DNA from: Clostridiales bacterium
GTDB taxonomy: Bacteria > Bacillota > Clostridia > Christensenellales > Aristaeellaceae
Direction: 5' to 3'
Length of the DNA stretch: 33,500 nucleotides
Assembly: GCA_015056305.1 (NCBI GenBank)
Contig: SVGO01000012.1
Coordinates: 1-33,500 of the forward strand
Under the pieces are notes generated by a model, which saw only the letters and a list, made by a program, of their open reading frames with translations, was not told the origin of the DNA and did no database searches. Shown here in pieces: positions 1 to 7,757 of the stretch; position 1 is the stretch's first letter; the number at the start of each line of letters is the position of its first letter. A program made the position numbers and the translations under genes.

Positions 1-6
1 TCTTTG

Positions 7-94
7 GCGCTTCGCGCATGGGTTACGTTGGGGATTTCATCCCCAAACCCCTGACAAGGGACTTCGCCCCTTGACCCCTTCTTCGCTTCGCGCC
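7..94 (+). repeat. Dispersed palindromic repeat, family A, copy 1
   Basis: An intergenic element with ends rich in GCGCTTCGCGC and TTCGCTTCGCGC enclosing two short palindromes, GGGGATTTCATCCCC and AAGGGACTTCGCCCCTT. Its central 54 bases are identical to the copy at 21148-21239, and related copies lie at 1923-2009, 16001-16081 and 20705-20791. No reading frame is apparent. It could act as a structured RNA end or be a small non-autonomous repeat. Confidence 0.8.
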
Positions 95-147
95 GGTTTC
101 AAGATTCCTTAATTAACTAAATATCCATAATGTTCATTTCCCCCGCA

Positions 148-176
148 TTGACAACCCCCCGCAAAGCAGATATAAT
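148..176 (+). promoter_or_regulatory. Consensus sigma-A promoter of the thrE-like operon
   Basis: TTGACA at 148-153 and TATAAT at 171-176 are both perfect consensus hexamers with the optimal 17-base spacer. Transcription should begin near 183, giving a leader of about 35 bases. Confidence 0.9.
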
Positions 177-219
177 CATCTAATTCCAAATCGCTGATCC
201 GCATCGGGAGAACATGCCT

Positions 220-990
220 ATGCAAAACCTTGATCAATCCGAAAAGCAGAAGATCCGGCTCATCGGCCTTGCGGCGCAGATGGTGCTGGAAAACGGCGGC
301 GAAACCTATCGCGTCGAGGAGACCGCCATGCGCATGGCCGGCGGCCTCGGGCTTAGCGATGTGAATGTCGTCGCTTTCCCCACGTCCATCTTCGTCAATG
401 TGGACGGCCGCTCGCGCATCCGCCGTATCACCCGACGCGGCACGAATACCTCGCGCCTTGCCCGCATCAACGACGTTTCCCGCCGCGTGGAACGCGGCGA
501 GCTCAGCGCCGATCAGGCCGAGGCCGAGCTTACGGCCATCGCCGCCGATCCCGGCTGGCGCCTTGTCACGCTGGTGATCGCCTACGGCGTCTCCGCCGCG
601 TCGTTCAGCCTGCTCTTTGGCGGCACGCTGGGCAGCGTCGCGGCCGCGCTACTGGCGGGCATGCTCATCCAGGCCATTCAGCCGCTCTTTGCGCATGTCT
701 CCATGGGCACGCTGCTCTTCAATTTCTGCGGCGGTTTCATCGGCGCGCTGCTGTGCCAGATTGCCTCGCATGCCGTCACCTACGGCGATGTGAACGCAGC
801 GATCATCGGCGCGATCATGCCCATGCTCACGGGCCTGCTCATGACCACCGCCGTGCGCGATACGATGTACGGCGATCTCATCTCCGGCATCGCGCGCGCT
901 GTGGAAGCGCTGCTGCTGGCCGCCTGCGTCGCGCTGGGCGTATTCGTCGGCCTGAAGATGGCCGTGATGCTGGGAGGGCTGCCGCTGTGA
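220..990 (+). CDS. Threonine/serine exporter, ThrE N-terminal domain protein
   Basis: A 256-residue membrane protein of the ThrE/DUF1212 family, expected to export threonine or serine with the next gene's product. The N-terminal half is soluble and carries the family-type stretch GGETYRVEET; the C-terminal half is a series of hydrophobic segments rich in Gly and Ala. An ATG at 214 is also in frame, but it is only three bases from the GGGAG at 206-210. The ATG at 220 has nine-base spacing and is preferred. The stop overlaps the GTG start of the next gene (GTGA), so the two are translationally coupled. In Corynebacterium ThrE both halves are one protein; the split form is common in Firmicutes. 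The family is clear; the substrate is inferred. Confidence 0.88.
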   Translation: MQNLDQSEKQKIRLIGLAAQMVLENGGETYRVEETAMRMAGGLGLSDVNVVAFPTSIFVNVDGRSRIRRITRRGTNTSRLARINDVSRRVERGELSADQAEAELTAIAADPGWRLVTLVIAYGVSAASFSLLFGGTLGSVAAALLAGMLIQAIQPLFAHVSMGTLLFNFCGGFIGALLCQIASHAVTYGDVNAAIIGAIMPMLTGLLMTTAVRDTMYGDLISGIARAVEALLLAACVALGVFVGLKMAVMLGGLPL

Positions 991-1454
991 ATACTTCTGT
1001 CATTTCGCAAATTCTGACTCATTCCATCGGCGCGTTCGGCGGCACGCTGGGCTACGCCTTCCTGCTCAATGCGCCGATGAACACCGTGCTGCCCGCCTCG
1101 CTGACGGGCCTGCTGGGCTATGTGATCTACGAGGTCATGCTCAATTTCTTCTCCCAGAGCGCGATCTTCAGCTACTTTGTCGCCACCGTCGTCATCGCCG
1201 TCATCTGCGAGATCGCCGCGCGCGTGATGCGCATGCCCTCGACGATCTTCCTGCTCACGGCGCTGGTGCCGCTCGTCCCCGGATACACGTTCTACTGCGC
1301 GATGCTCGCCATCGTCGAGCACAACGGCGCGGCGTTCGCCTCCTATGGTCTGGAAGCCGTGCAGATCGTCGCGGTCATCGCCGTCGGCGCCGCGGTAACC
1401 TCCACGCTCTTCCGCCTGCTGACCATCCGCGCAGCGCGCCTGGCCAGACGGTAA
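987..1454 (+). CDS. Threonine/serine exporter, ThrE_2 (DUF3815) small subunit
   Basis: A 155-residue, almost wholly hydrophobic protein with about four to five membrane segments, matching the C-terminal half of ThrE-type exporters. It starts at GTG 987, which overlaps the stop of the upstream gene; GGAGG at 973-977 gives nine-base spacing. An ATG far upstream in the same frame lies inside the preceding gene and is not credible. It probably forms one transporter with the upstream product. A strong terminator follows at 1467, ending a two-gene operon. Confidence 0.87.
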   Translation: MNTSVISQILTHSIGAFGGTLGYAFLLNAPMNTVLPASLTGLLGYVIYEVMLNFFSQSAIFSYFVATVVIAVICEIAARVMRMPSTIFLLTALVPLVPGYTFYCAMLAIVEHNGAAFASYGLEAVQIVAVIAVGAAVTSTLFRLLTIRAARLARR

Positions 1455-1466
1455 TGTGATTCTTTT

Positions 1467-1495
1467 CAGCAGACACATAGTCTGCTGTTTTTTTC
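1467..1495 (+). terminator. Intrinsic terminator of the thrE-like operon
   Basis: A seven-pair stem (CAGCAGA / TCTGCTG) with a seven-base loop, followed directly by a run of seven T and further T-rich sequence. Confidence 0.88.
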
Positions 1496-1585
1496 TTTCC
1501 AATGATCGTATTCATATCAATTCCCCTATGATACAATCAATACAGAAGCATCCGTTTTTCCCTGCGGATGCCCCGAGAATACACC

Positions 1586-1822
1586 ATGAACGCGAAGAAC
1601 AACGTATTTGTGGCGCCGCTTCTCGCGCTTGTCATGATCATGAGCAGCGCGATGGCGGCCGTGTACACCTTCGATCCGGCCACCCCCCACACCGGCGTGA
1701 TGACGGGGAGTTCAACAACGTGCTGCGCAGGTGATAAAAGGATCTTCGATTTTAAAAATACATTCCAACAAGATTTGCCTTCCCCTATGGGGAAGGTGGC
1801 AGTCCGAAGGACTGACGGATGA
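1586..1822 (+). pseudogene. Broken secreted-protein gene fragment
   Basis: From ATG 1586 the frame encodes a convincing signal peptide (MNAKNN, then a hydrophobic stretch ending SSAMA) and a short mature part beginning AVYTFDPATP. The open frame then runs into repeat B at 1778 and stops at 1822, so its end is not real protein. In another frame the bases after about 1695 read DGEFNNVLRR followed by two stops, which looks like a natural C-terminus reached through a frameshift. No good Shine-Dalgarno precedes the start. I do not recognise the family. It is best read as the remnant of an exported protein; a very small intact secreted peptide is possible. Confidence 0.45.
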
Positions 1823-1842
1823 GGTCCCCGGCCGCAGCCGGA
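1778..1842 (+). repeat. Dispersed repeat, family B, copy 1
   Basis: Contains CCTTCCCCTATGGGGAAGG, then GTGGC, a small hairpin (AGTCC/GGACT), GACGGATGAGGTCCCCGG and a CGGCCGCAGCCG palindrome. The same order is seen at 19403-19469, with an inverted partial copy at 19321-19373. Confidence 0.8.
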
Positions 1843-1922
1843 TCATTCGTGCAGATATTCTATTGAAGTGTATCAGAATCAAAAGCGTCGCCTATCGGCT
1901 CCTGTTTGATTCCCGCTTATCT

Positions 1923-2009
1923 TGCGCTTCGCGCACAGGAACGTTAGGGCTGCCGCCCTAAAACCCGCTCGGGGACATTGTCCCCAAACCCCTTCTTCGC
2001 TTCGCGCCT
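1923..2009 (+). repeat. Dispersed palindromic repeat, family A, copy 2
   Basis: Has the same GCGCTTCGCGC start and TTCTTCGCTTCGCGCC end as copy 1. The internal palindromes differ in sequence but keep their shape (AGGGCTGCCGCCCT and GGGGACATTGTCCCC). Such compensated change suggests that the fold, not the sequence, is conserved. Confidence 0.75.
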
Positions 2010-2029
2010 ATCCAAGAATTTTCTGCATA

Positions 2030-2062
2030 CAAAAACCGCCCCGGTTATCCGGAGCGGTTTTA
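2030..2062 (-). terminator. Intrinsic terminator of the GH13 gene
   Basis: An 11-pair stem with one mismatch, AACCGCTCCGG / CCGGGGCGGTT, around a four-base loop on the minus strand, followed by five T. It sits seven bases beyond the stop of the GH13 gene. Confidence 0.85.
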
Positions 2063-2068
2063 TGATGC

Positions 2069-4021
2069 TCATTTTGCGCTCGTCTGCGCGAAGTACGTCA
2101 CGCCGTGCATGCCCGCCAGCTTCACGGAGAACGCGCCCGCGCGCGCGGTGTGCGTCTCGTCCCGGTCGGAGATGATCTCCTTGGCGCCCATCAGGTCCTG
2201 CGCGGTCAGGTAGATGTCCGCCGTACGCGCGCTGCGGTTGATCAGCGTCACTGCGCAGCTGTCCTCCGCTTTGCGGCCCAGCGCATCCACGCCGCCGCTG
2301 GTCGTGCGGATCACGCCGATGACGTCGTCACACGGCGCAATGAACCTGCACTCGCCCGTGCGCAGCACCTGATTCTTGTTGCGCATGGCGATCATGCCGC
2401 GATAGTAGTTCAGCAGCTGCTTATCCTCATCGCCCCACGGATAGGTGCGCCGGCAGAACGGATCGGCGCAGCCCTCCATGCCCGCCTCGTCAGCGTAGTA
2501 CACGCAGGGCATGCCCGGCACGCTCATCATCATGCGCAGCATCATCCGCTGGCGCAGGGTGCCGACCATGCGCTCCTCCTGGGAGAGCTTGTGCTCGGCG
2601 CGCTTATCGCGCGGGATGTCGCTGCCGTCGTTGCCGGCAAGCACATTCAGGATGCGCGGCCTGTCGTGGCTGCCCATCAGATTCATGAGCGAATAGAGGA
2701 ACGGCTTGGGATAGTTGTGCATCAGCGCGGTCAGATCGCGCGCCACCGCGCCCGCATTCTTGCGGCCCATCAGGAAGGCGATCAGCGCGTCGCGCAGCGG
2801 ATAGTTCATCACGCTGTCCAGCGTGTCGCCCAGCACATAGGAGCGCATCACGCCATAGGATACTTTGTGGCTGGCGTCCTCCCAGACCTCGCCCAGCACG
2901 GCCGCGTCCTCGTCCACCGACTTGACCTCTTTGCGCAGCTCGCGCAGGAAGTCCATCGGCAACTCGTCCGCCACGTCCAGTCGCCAGCCGCTGGTGCCCT
3001 GACGCACCCAGTGCTTAACCACGGAATCCTCGCCATTGAGGATGTATTTGCGGAAGTCCTCGTCCATTTCATTGACGTTGGGCAGCGTGCGGAAGCCCCA
3101 CCAGCACTCGTAGTCCTCCGGCCAGTTCTTGAACGTGAACCACTTCTTGTACGGGGAATCCGGATCGCGGAACGCGCCGATCTTTTCGCCGTGCGTGCCG
3201 CGGCGGTTGAAGTAGACCGAGTCGCTGCCCACGTGAGAGAACACGCCGTCGAGCATCACGCGGATACCCATTGCCTTTGCTTCCTCGCACAGGGTGCGCA
3301 GCGTCTTCTCATCGCCGAACATCGGGTCGACCTGCATGTAGTCGCCCGTGTCGTATTTATGATTGGTGCGCGCGGTGAAGATCGGATTGAAATAGATCAC
3401 GCTCACGCCCAGCTCCTTGAGATACGGGAGCTTCTGGCGCACGCCCTCGAGGTTGCCGCCGAAGAAGTCGGTGGCGAAATTGTCGCCGTTCTCCGTCACA
3501 TTGAGCGAGGGCATCTCGTTCCAGTTCTCGTGCAGTTCGGGGTGATTGGTCTTGTCCTTGGCGTGCATGAGCGCGTCCGTGCCCTTGCCATGGAAGAATC
3601 TGTCCACCATGATCTGATACATCACGCCGTCGTACATCCACGTCGGCGTCTTGTACTTGGGATCGTAGACCGTGATCTGGAAATCCGTCGTGCCGCCCAT
3701 GCGGCCCTCGCCGCAGCCGGAATCATCCGGCGCGCCGAGCACATGGCGCGTGCCGTCGCCGGAAACGCCCTCGAACCGATACCAGTACAAGCACGGCTTC
3801 TCGCTCACCGTCACCTGCACCTCATAATAGCGCTTGCCGTCCCGCGCGCCCAGCGGACGCATCGGGAAATGCTGCTCTTTTCCGTCCCATACGCGCAGCT
3901 CCACGGCATCCGGCTCGCCCGGGCCAAGAACGGCCACGCGCAGGCAAACCTTCGAGCCTGCGGTCAATGCCCCCAGAGGATATCGATAGAACGCGTCAGT
4001 GGTGTTATGCTGAAGAATCAT
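2069..4021 (-). CDS. GH13 alpha-amylase / neopullulanase-like glycosidase
   Basis: A 650-residue enzyme of glycoside hydrolase family 13 that should cleave alpha-glucans such as maltodextrin, cyclodextrin or pullulan. An N-terminal beta-sandwich of about 120 residues (CBM34/neopullulanase type) precedes the barrel. The conserved GH13 regions are visible: DGVFSHVG at 258-265, GWRLDVADE at 345-353 with nucleophile D349, GEVWED with acid/base E378, and GSHD with the transition-state Asp near 453. No signal peptide is present, so it acts in the cytoplasm on imported oligosaccharides. An in-frame ATG seven codons earlier has no ribosome site, whereas GGAG lies seven bases before ATG 4021. Its own promoter and terminator make it monocistronic. 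Exact substrate cannot be fixed by sequence. Confidence 0.92.
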   Translation of the reverse strand: MILQHNTTDAFYRYPLGALTAGSKVCLRVAVLGPGEPDAVELRVWDGKEQHFPMRPLGARDGKRYYEVQVTVSEKPCLYWYRFEGVSGDGTRHVLGAPDDSGCGEGRMGGTTDFQITVYDPKYKTPTWMYDGVMYQIMVDRFFHGKGTDALMHAKDKTNHPELHENWNEMPSLNVTENGDNFATDFFGGNLEGVRQKLPYLKELGVSVIYFNPIFTARTNHKYDTGDYMQVDPMFGDEKTLRTLCEEAKAMGIRVMLDGVFSHVGSDSVYFNRRGTHGEKIGAFRDPDSPYKKWFTFKNWPEDYECWWGFRTLPNVNEMDEDFRKYILNGEDSVVKHWVRQGTSGWRLDVADELPMDFLRELRKEVKSVDEDAAVLGEVWEDASHKVSYGVMRSYVLGDTLDSVMNYPLRDALIAFLMGRKNAGAVARDLTALMHNYPKPFLYSLMNLMGSHDRPRILNVLAGNDGSDIPRDKRAEHKLSQEERMVGTLRQRMMLRMMMSVPGMPCVYYADEAGMEGCADPFCRRTYPWGDEDKQLLNYYRGMIAMRNKNQVLRTGECRFIAPCDDVIGVIRTTSGGVDALGRKAEDSCAVTLINRSARTADIYLTAQDLMGAKEIISDRDETHTARAGAFSVKLAGMHGVTYFAQTSAK

Positions 4022-4173
4022 GGTTTCACTCCATCCAATCATTTTCTTATGCGGGCAGGCCGTATGCTCTTATGCAGACAGATCATACAGAAATCGTTTT
4101 CGGTTAAACGCCTGCTGCCGCGTCAGCTCGCATTCGCTGCGTGTCTGTCCCCTCTTGGGGAAATCGCCTATAT

Positions 4174-4202
4174 ATTCTATCCTACTTTACATTTCCTGAC
4201 AA
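4174..4202 (-). promoter_or_regulatory. Promoter of the GH13 gene
   Basis: On the minus strand TTGTCA (4197-4202), a 17-base spacer and TAGAAT (4174-4179). It implies a leader of about 145 bases before the start at 4021. No known riboswitch was recognised in that leader. Confidence 0.72.
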
Positions 4203-4253
4203 TCCCCAAATTGGAGCGAATGCCACCGACGGTTTACATTTCCCCCGTTCGGT

Positions 4254-4289
4254 AAAAAGCAGCCCTCCGCCTTGCCAGGCGGAGGGCTG
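4254..4289 (-). terminator. Intrinsic terminator of the D-aminoacylase-like gene
   Basis: A stem of 11 or more pairs (CAGCCCTCCGCC / GGCGGAGGGCTG) with a short loop, followed on the minus strand by five T at 4254-4258. Confidence 0.87.
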
Positions 4290-4317
4290 AAACGCCATAT
4301 TGGAAACACAAAGCTGC

Positions 4318-5661
4318 TTACCGCCGGATGGGCCTTCCTGCCATCGCGCCGGTCGCCTTATCTCCCCGTGCGGCGATTTCGCCCGCGACGATCACATATT
4401 CGATGCCTTCGTTTGCGGCGTTGGGGCTGCCCAGGCCGGGGAAATCCGCACGGTCATGCAGTGCAAGCGGGTTGAGGATCACCAGATCGGCGTCGCAGCC
4501 GGCCTGCATACGGCCCTTCCTGTCAAAGCCCAGCACCTGAGCGGGCCAAAGCGTCATATGCGGGATGGCCTCCTCCCAGCTCAGCTCGCCGCGGTCAATC
4601 ACCATCTCGCGCAAAAAGCGCGGGAAGCTGCCCGCGATCTGCGGATGGCCCTCGCCCGGCAGATACGCGCCGGTATCGGTGGAGACCATGCACAGCGGAT
4701 TTCTGGCGATCGCATAGACCGCGCGCTGCGAGCCCGTATTGACGACGACCGCGTCGTTTGGATGGCACGCGCGCAGATGCTGATACAGCTTTTCGTCCGG
4801 CACGACGCCGATATGCTCGCCGGTGATCATGCGCAGATGATGCAGCTCGATGCCGTTGGCGCGCATGATGCCCGGCTCAAAGAGCGCCGCGCCAATGGAG
4901 GAGCACCAGTCCTTATACATGCCGCTGTCAAAGACAATGTCGATACCCATGCCGCGCGCACGCTCGACCATGGCCATCGCCTCGTCCTCCACGCCCACGC
5001 CGTATTGATAGACGAAATGCGACACGATCATCCGGCAGCCGGAGTGCGCCGCCAGATCGATGGCCTCCTGCAGGGAGTCCAGATCGGTCATGGAGTTCAT
5101 GCGCGTGTCGATGGAGACGGGTTTACCGTGGCGCTTTGCCACGGCGCAGAGCGCCTGCATCTCCAGGATCGACGAGCCGGGCGTATACGCCGGGCCGAGC
5201 GACACGCCGCATGCGCCCTGCAAAAGCGCGCGCTCGCACAGCTGCACCATGCGGTCCACCTGCTCCTCGCTCGCCGCCCGGAAAGGATCGACCACGCCTG
5301 CAGCCTCGCGCAGCGCGCACATGCCGACCATCTCCGCCTGATGGATCGGGAACGCCTTTTGCTCCCCAAAGAATTTTTCCAGATCCAGCGGAGAGAAGCC
5401 GCAGTTGCCGCCGACGGTGGTGGTGATGCCCTGCAGAAGGCTCAGCTCTCCTGTATATCGATGACCATCAATGTGACCATGCGGATCGATGAAGCCCGGG
5501 CAGACATAGCAGCCTGAGGCGTCGATCGTCTGCACCCCCTCGGGTGCATCTATCTCGCCGATGGCCGCAATCACGCCGCCTGTAACCAGCACATCCGCCT
5601 TGCATTTTTCGGCTTTTTCCGGATCGATCACAATGCCGCCCGAAATGAAAAGCTCAGACAT
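4318..5661 (-). CDS. D-aminoacylase-family amidohydrolase
   Basis: A 447-residue metal-dependent amidohydrolase of the N-acyl-D-amino-acid deacylase group. It begins with the typical small beta-domain (FISGGIVIDP) and a metal motif GFIDPHGHIDGH. GGNCGFSP carries the Cys used as a metal ligand in D-aminoacylases; IVSHF follows, then STDTGAYLPGEGHPQIAGSFPRFL with the catalytic Asp, and the C-terminal AGCDADLVILNP. The usual first motif is HTHDD, so HGHID is a variant. An alternative start at 5703 (14 more residues, AGAGGA six bases upstream) cannot be excluded; 5661 fits family length and has AAAGGG upstream. It lies downstream of potD but behind that gene's terminator. Substrate is unproven; hydantoinase or dihydroorotase activity is less likely. 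Confidence 0.82.
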   Translation of the reverse strand: MSELFISGGIVIDPEKAEKCKADVLVTGGVIAAIGEIDAPEGVQTIDASGCYVCPGFIDPHGHIDGHRYTGELSLLQGITTTVGGNCGFSPLDLEKFFGEQKAFPIHQAEMVGMCALREAAGVVDPFRAASEEQVDRMVQLCERALLQGACGVSLGPAYTPGSSILEMQALCAVAKRHGKPVSIDTRMNSMTDLDSLQEAIDLAAHSGCRMIVSHFVYQYGVGVEDEAMAMVERARGMGIDIVFDSGMYKDWCSSIGAALFEPGIMRANGIELHHLRMITGEHIGVVPDEKLYQHLRACHPNDAVVVNTGSQRAVYAIARNPLCMVSTDTGAYLPGEGHPQIAGSFPRFLREMVIDRGELSWEEAIPHMTLWPAQVLGFDRKGRMQAGCDADLVILNPLALHDRADFPGLGSPNAANEGIEYVIVAGEIAARGDKATGAMAGRPIRR

Positions 5662-5763
5662 GAAATCACATCCCTTTGGTATATCATACACACGATCTGT
5701 CATGCATGTTCCTCTAAAGAAAGCCCGGCGGGCTGAGCCCGCTTTCACCTGCGCTTCGCGCCC

Positions 5764-5807
5764 TTTTTCAAGAAAGTCAGCAATATGACGATGGCTTTCT
5801 TGAAAAA
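5764..5807. repeat. Perfect 13-base inverted repeat
   Basis: TTTTTCAAGAAAG at 5764-5776 is exactly complementary to CTTTCTTGAAAAA at 5795-5807, with an 18-base loop. Its right arm shares the A-run used by the potD terminator at 5803-5833, so the two hairpins may exclude each other. It lies in the leader of the amidohydrolase gene. Confidence 0.7.
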
Positions 5808-5833
5808 GAGCGCCGCCGAAGCGGCGCTTTTTT
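5803..5833 (-). terminator. Intrinsic terminator of the pot operon
   Basis: Stem AGCGCCGC / GCGGCGCT with a CGAA tetraloop, flanked by A on one side and T on the other so it could work in both directions. It is placed just after the potD stop. Confidence 0.88.
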
Positions 5834-5837
5834 GCGA

Positions 5838-6893
5838 TCAGAGGGAGAGCTTGAAAGTGGTCCAGATGTCCTGGAACTTCTGCTCGTTTTCCGGGGAGAG
5901 ATTCAGCACGAACTCGGCGTCGTCCATGCGCTCGTACAGGCCCATGAACTCGCTGCGCTCCTTGAACCAGTCGCCGATGACCTCCAGCGCGGCGGCGTTC
6001 GGGCTGCAGTAGTACTGCCACTCGGCGCAGACCGCGGCGATCTCCGGGCGGAGCAGGAACTCCAGGAACATATTCGCATTCTTGGCGTGCGGCGCGTTCA
6101 CCGGGATGAAGCAGCCGTCGATGCCAAAGCCGAGACCCTCTTCCGGCCAGACGACCTGCAGGTCCGGATTGGCGTCCAGCGCCATGCCGACGAACGGGGT
6201 GAACGTGTAGGCCACGCCGATATCGCCGGAGACGAGGTAGTTGTGCAGGTTCTCATACTCGAGCACGTGGATGTTGGCCTTGAGCTCGTCCAGCTTGGCA
6301 GCCGCCTCGGCGAGGATCGCCTCGTCGGTGGTGTTCATGCTCTGGCCCATAGAAAGCAGCACCATGCCGATGGTCACGCGGGCGTCGTCGATGAGGCCCA
6401 GGGTATCGGCCAGCGCCGGATCCCACAGGTCGTTGAAGCCCTTGATCTCCTTCTCGACCACGGACGGATCATACACGATCAGCGGGATGCCGCTGACGTA
6501 CGGCACGACGTACTCGTTGTCCGGATCGAAGAACTTGGAGGTGAAGTCCGGGTTGAGGTTTTCGAAGTTGGTCACGATGGACGGATCAAACTTCTGCATC
6601 AGGCCCGCCTCACGGGTGGTGTTGAGGATATAGTCGCTGGCGAGGATGATGTCGTAGTCGCCGCCGTCCACAGCGGAGAGCTTCTCATACATTTCCTCGT
6701 TGCTGGCGAAGGTCGCATAGTTGACCTTGATGCCGGTCTCCTCTTCGAAGGGCTGGATGACCGTCGAGTAGTCGATATAACCTTCCCAGGAGAAGATGTT
6801 GAGCACAGCTTCATCCTTCTGGTTCACGGTTTCGGCGACGGCGCAGGCGCTCATCATCACAAGCGCCAGCAGCAGGGCGAAAATCTTCTTCAT
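5838..6893 (-). CDS. potD: Spermidine/putrescine ABC transporter, substrate-binding lipoprotein
   Basis: A 351-residue extracellular binding protein of the PotD/PotF family that captures polyamines for the PotABC importer. The N-terminal signal MKKIFALLLALVMMSAC has a Cys at residue 17 in a lipobox-like setting (MSAC), so it is probably membrane-anchored by lipid. The mature part starts with the family-typical LNIFSWEGYIDYSTVIQPFEE and contains YDIILASDY and the VPYVSGIPLIVYDP region. AAGGAGG lies eight bases before the ATG. It is the last gene of potABCD and is followed by a strong terminator. Family assignment is firm; which polyamine is bound is inferred. Confidence 0.93.
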   Translation of the reverse strand: MKKIFALLLALVMMSACAVAETVNQKDEAVLNIFSWEGYIDYSTVIQPFEEETGIKVNYATFASNEEMYEKLSAVDGGDYDIILASDYILNTTREAGLMQKFDPSIVTNFENLNPDFTSKFFDPDNEYVVPYVSGIPLIVYDPSVVEKEIKGFNDLWDPALADTLGLIDDARVTIGMVLLSMGQSMNTTDEAILAEAAAKLDELKANIHVLEYENLHNYLVSGDIGVAYTFTPFVGMALDANPDLQVVWPEEGLGFGIDGCFIPVNAPHAKNANMFLEFLLRPEIAAVCAEWQYYCSPNAAALEVIGDWFKERSEFMGLYERMDDAEFVLNLSPENEQKFQDIWTTFKLSL

Positions 6894-6947
6894 GTTATTG
6901 TCCTCCTTGTGGGGGATATTTATGGTTCAACCTTATGAGCATGCCAC

Positions 6948-7757
6948 TCACTTGGATGAATTCAGTTTCTTGTCGCTGCGCGCGCGCAGCAGCTGGCTTA
7001 GGCCCACGACGATGAATATCGCGGCGAGCATCAGCGTGGAGAGCGCGTTGATCTCCGGTGTGCCGCCCGAGCGCAGGCCTGTGTAGACCTTAAGCGGCAG
7101 GGTCGTCGTCTCGGCGCTGGTGACAAAGAACGAGATGACCACGTCGTCGATGCTCATCGCTACGGCGAGCATCATGCCCGAGAGCACGGCCGGCATGATC
7201 AGCGGCAGCGTGATATCGCGCAGCACGCGCAGGGGGCTTGCGCCCAGATCGCGCGCGGCCTCCTCGATGGCCGGGTCCATGCCCACCAATCGGGACTTGA
7301 CGTTGATGAACACATACGGCACGCAGAACGTGGTATGCGTGAGCACGAGCGCGGTCATGCCGAGCTTAAACCCGACCGCCGTGAACACGGCCAGATACGC
7401 CATGCCCAGCACCAGCTCGGGGATCATCATCGGCAGCGTCGCCAGCGACTCAATAAAATTGCCGCCGCGGATATGCCCATGCGCCAGGCCAATCGCGCCC
7501 AGCGTGCCGATCACGCCGGCGAAGCCTGCGGACAGGCCCGCGAGGATCAGCGAGTTTTTCAGCGCATCCGCCATCAGCGCGTTGTTGAAGAGCCTCGTGT
7601 ACCAATTGGTCGTGAAGCCCTGCCACGCGCCGATGGTGCGGCCGGAATTGAACGAATAGATGATCACCATCAGGATCGGCAGATAGAGGATGATCAGCAC
7701 AAGCGTGAGATAGATCGGAGAGAAGATCTTGATCTTCTTTTTTCTTCTGCTTGCCAT
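6948..7757 (-). CDS. potC: Spermidine/putrescine ABC transporter permease
   Basis: A 269-residue inner permease with about six membrane segments. The start MASRRKKKIKIF is a positively charged cytoplasmic tail before the first segment. The EAA loop that contacts the ATPase is visible as EEAARDLGASPLRVLRDITLPLIM (about residues 162-185). Its start overlaps the potB stop by one base (ATGA), showing tight coupling. It is the second of the two permeases and follows potB as in typical pot operons. Confidence 0.93.
   Translation of the reverse strand: MASRRKKKIKIFSPIYLTLVLIILYLPILMVIIYSFNSGRTIGAWQGFTTNWYTRLFNNALMADALKNSLILAGLSAGFAGVIGTLGAIGLAHGHIRGGNFIESLATLPMMIPELVLGMAYLAVFTAVGFKLGMTALVLTHTTFCVPYVFINVKSRLVGMDPAIEEAARDLGASPLRVLRDITLPLIMPAVLSGMMLAVAMSIDDVVISFFVTSAETTTLPLKVYTGLRSGGTPEINALSTLMLAAIFIVVGLSQLLRARSDKKLNSSK

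Noticed and set aside
2105-4255. 716-residue open frame opposite the GH13 gene
   Set aside because: It mirrors a verified gene, has His/Arg/Ala-rich composition typical of antisense frames in GC-rich DNA, and no family motif.
4300-5517. Long plus-strand open frame opposite the amidohydrolase
   Set aside because: Antisense shadow; no ribosome site and biased composition.
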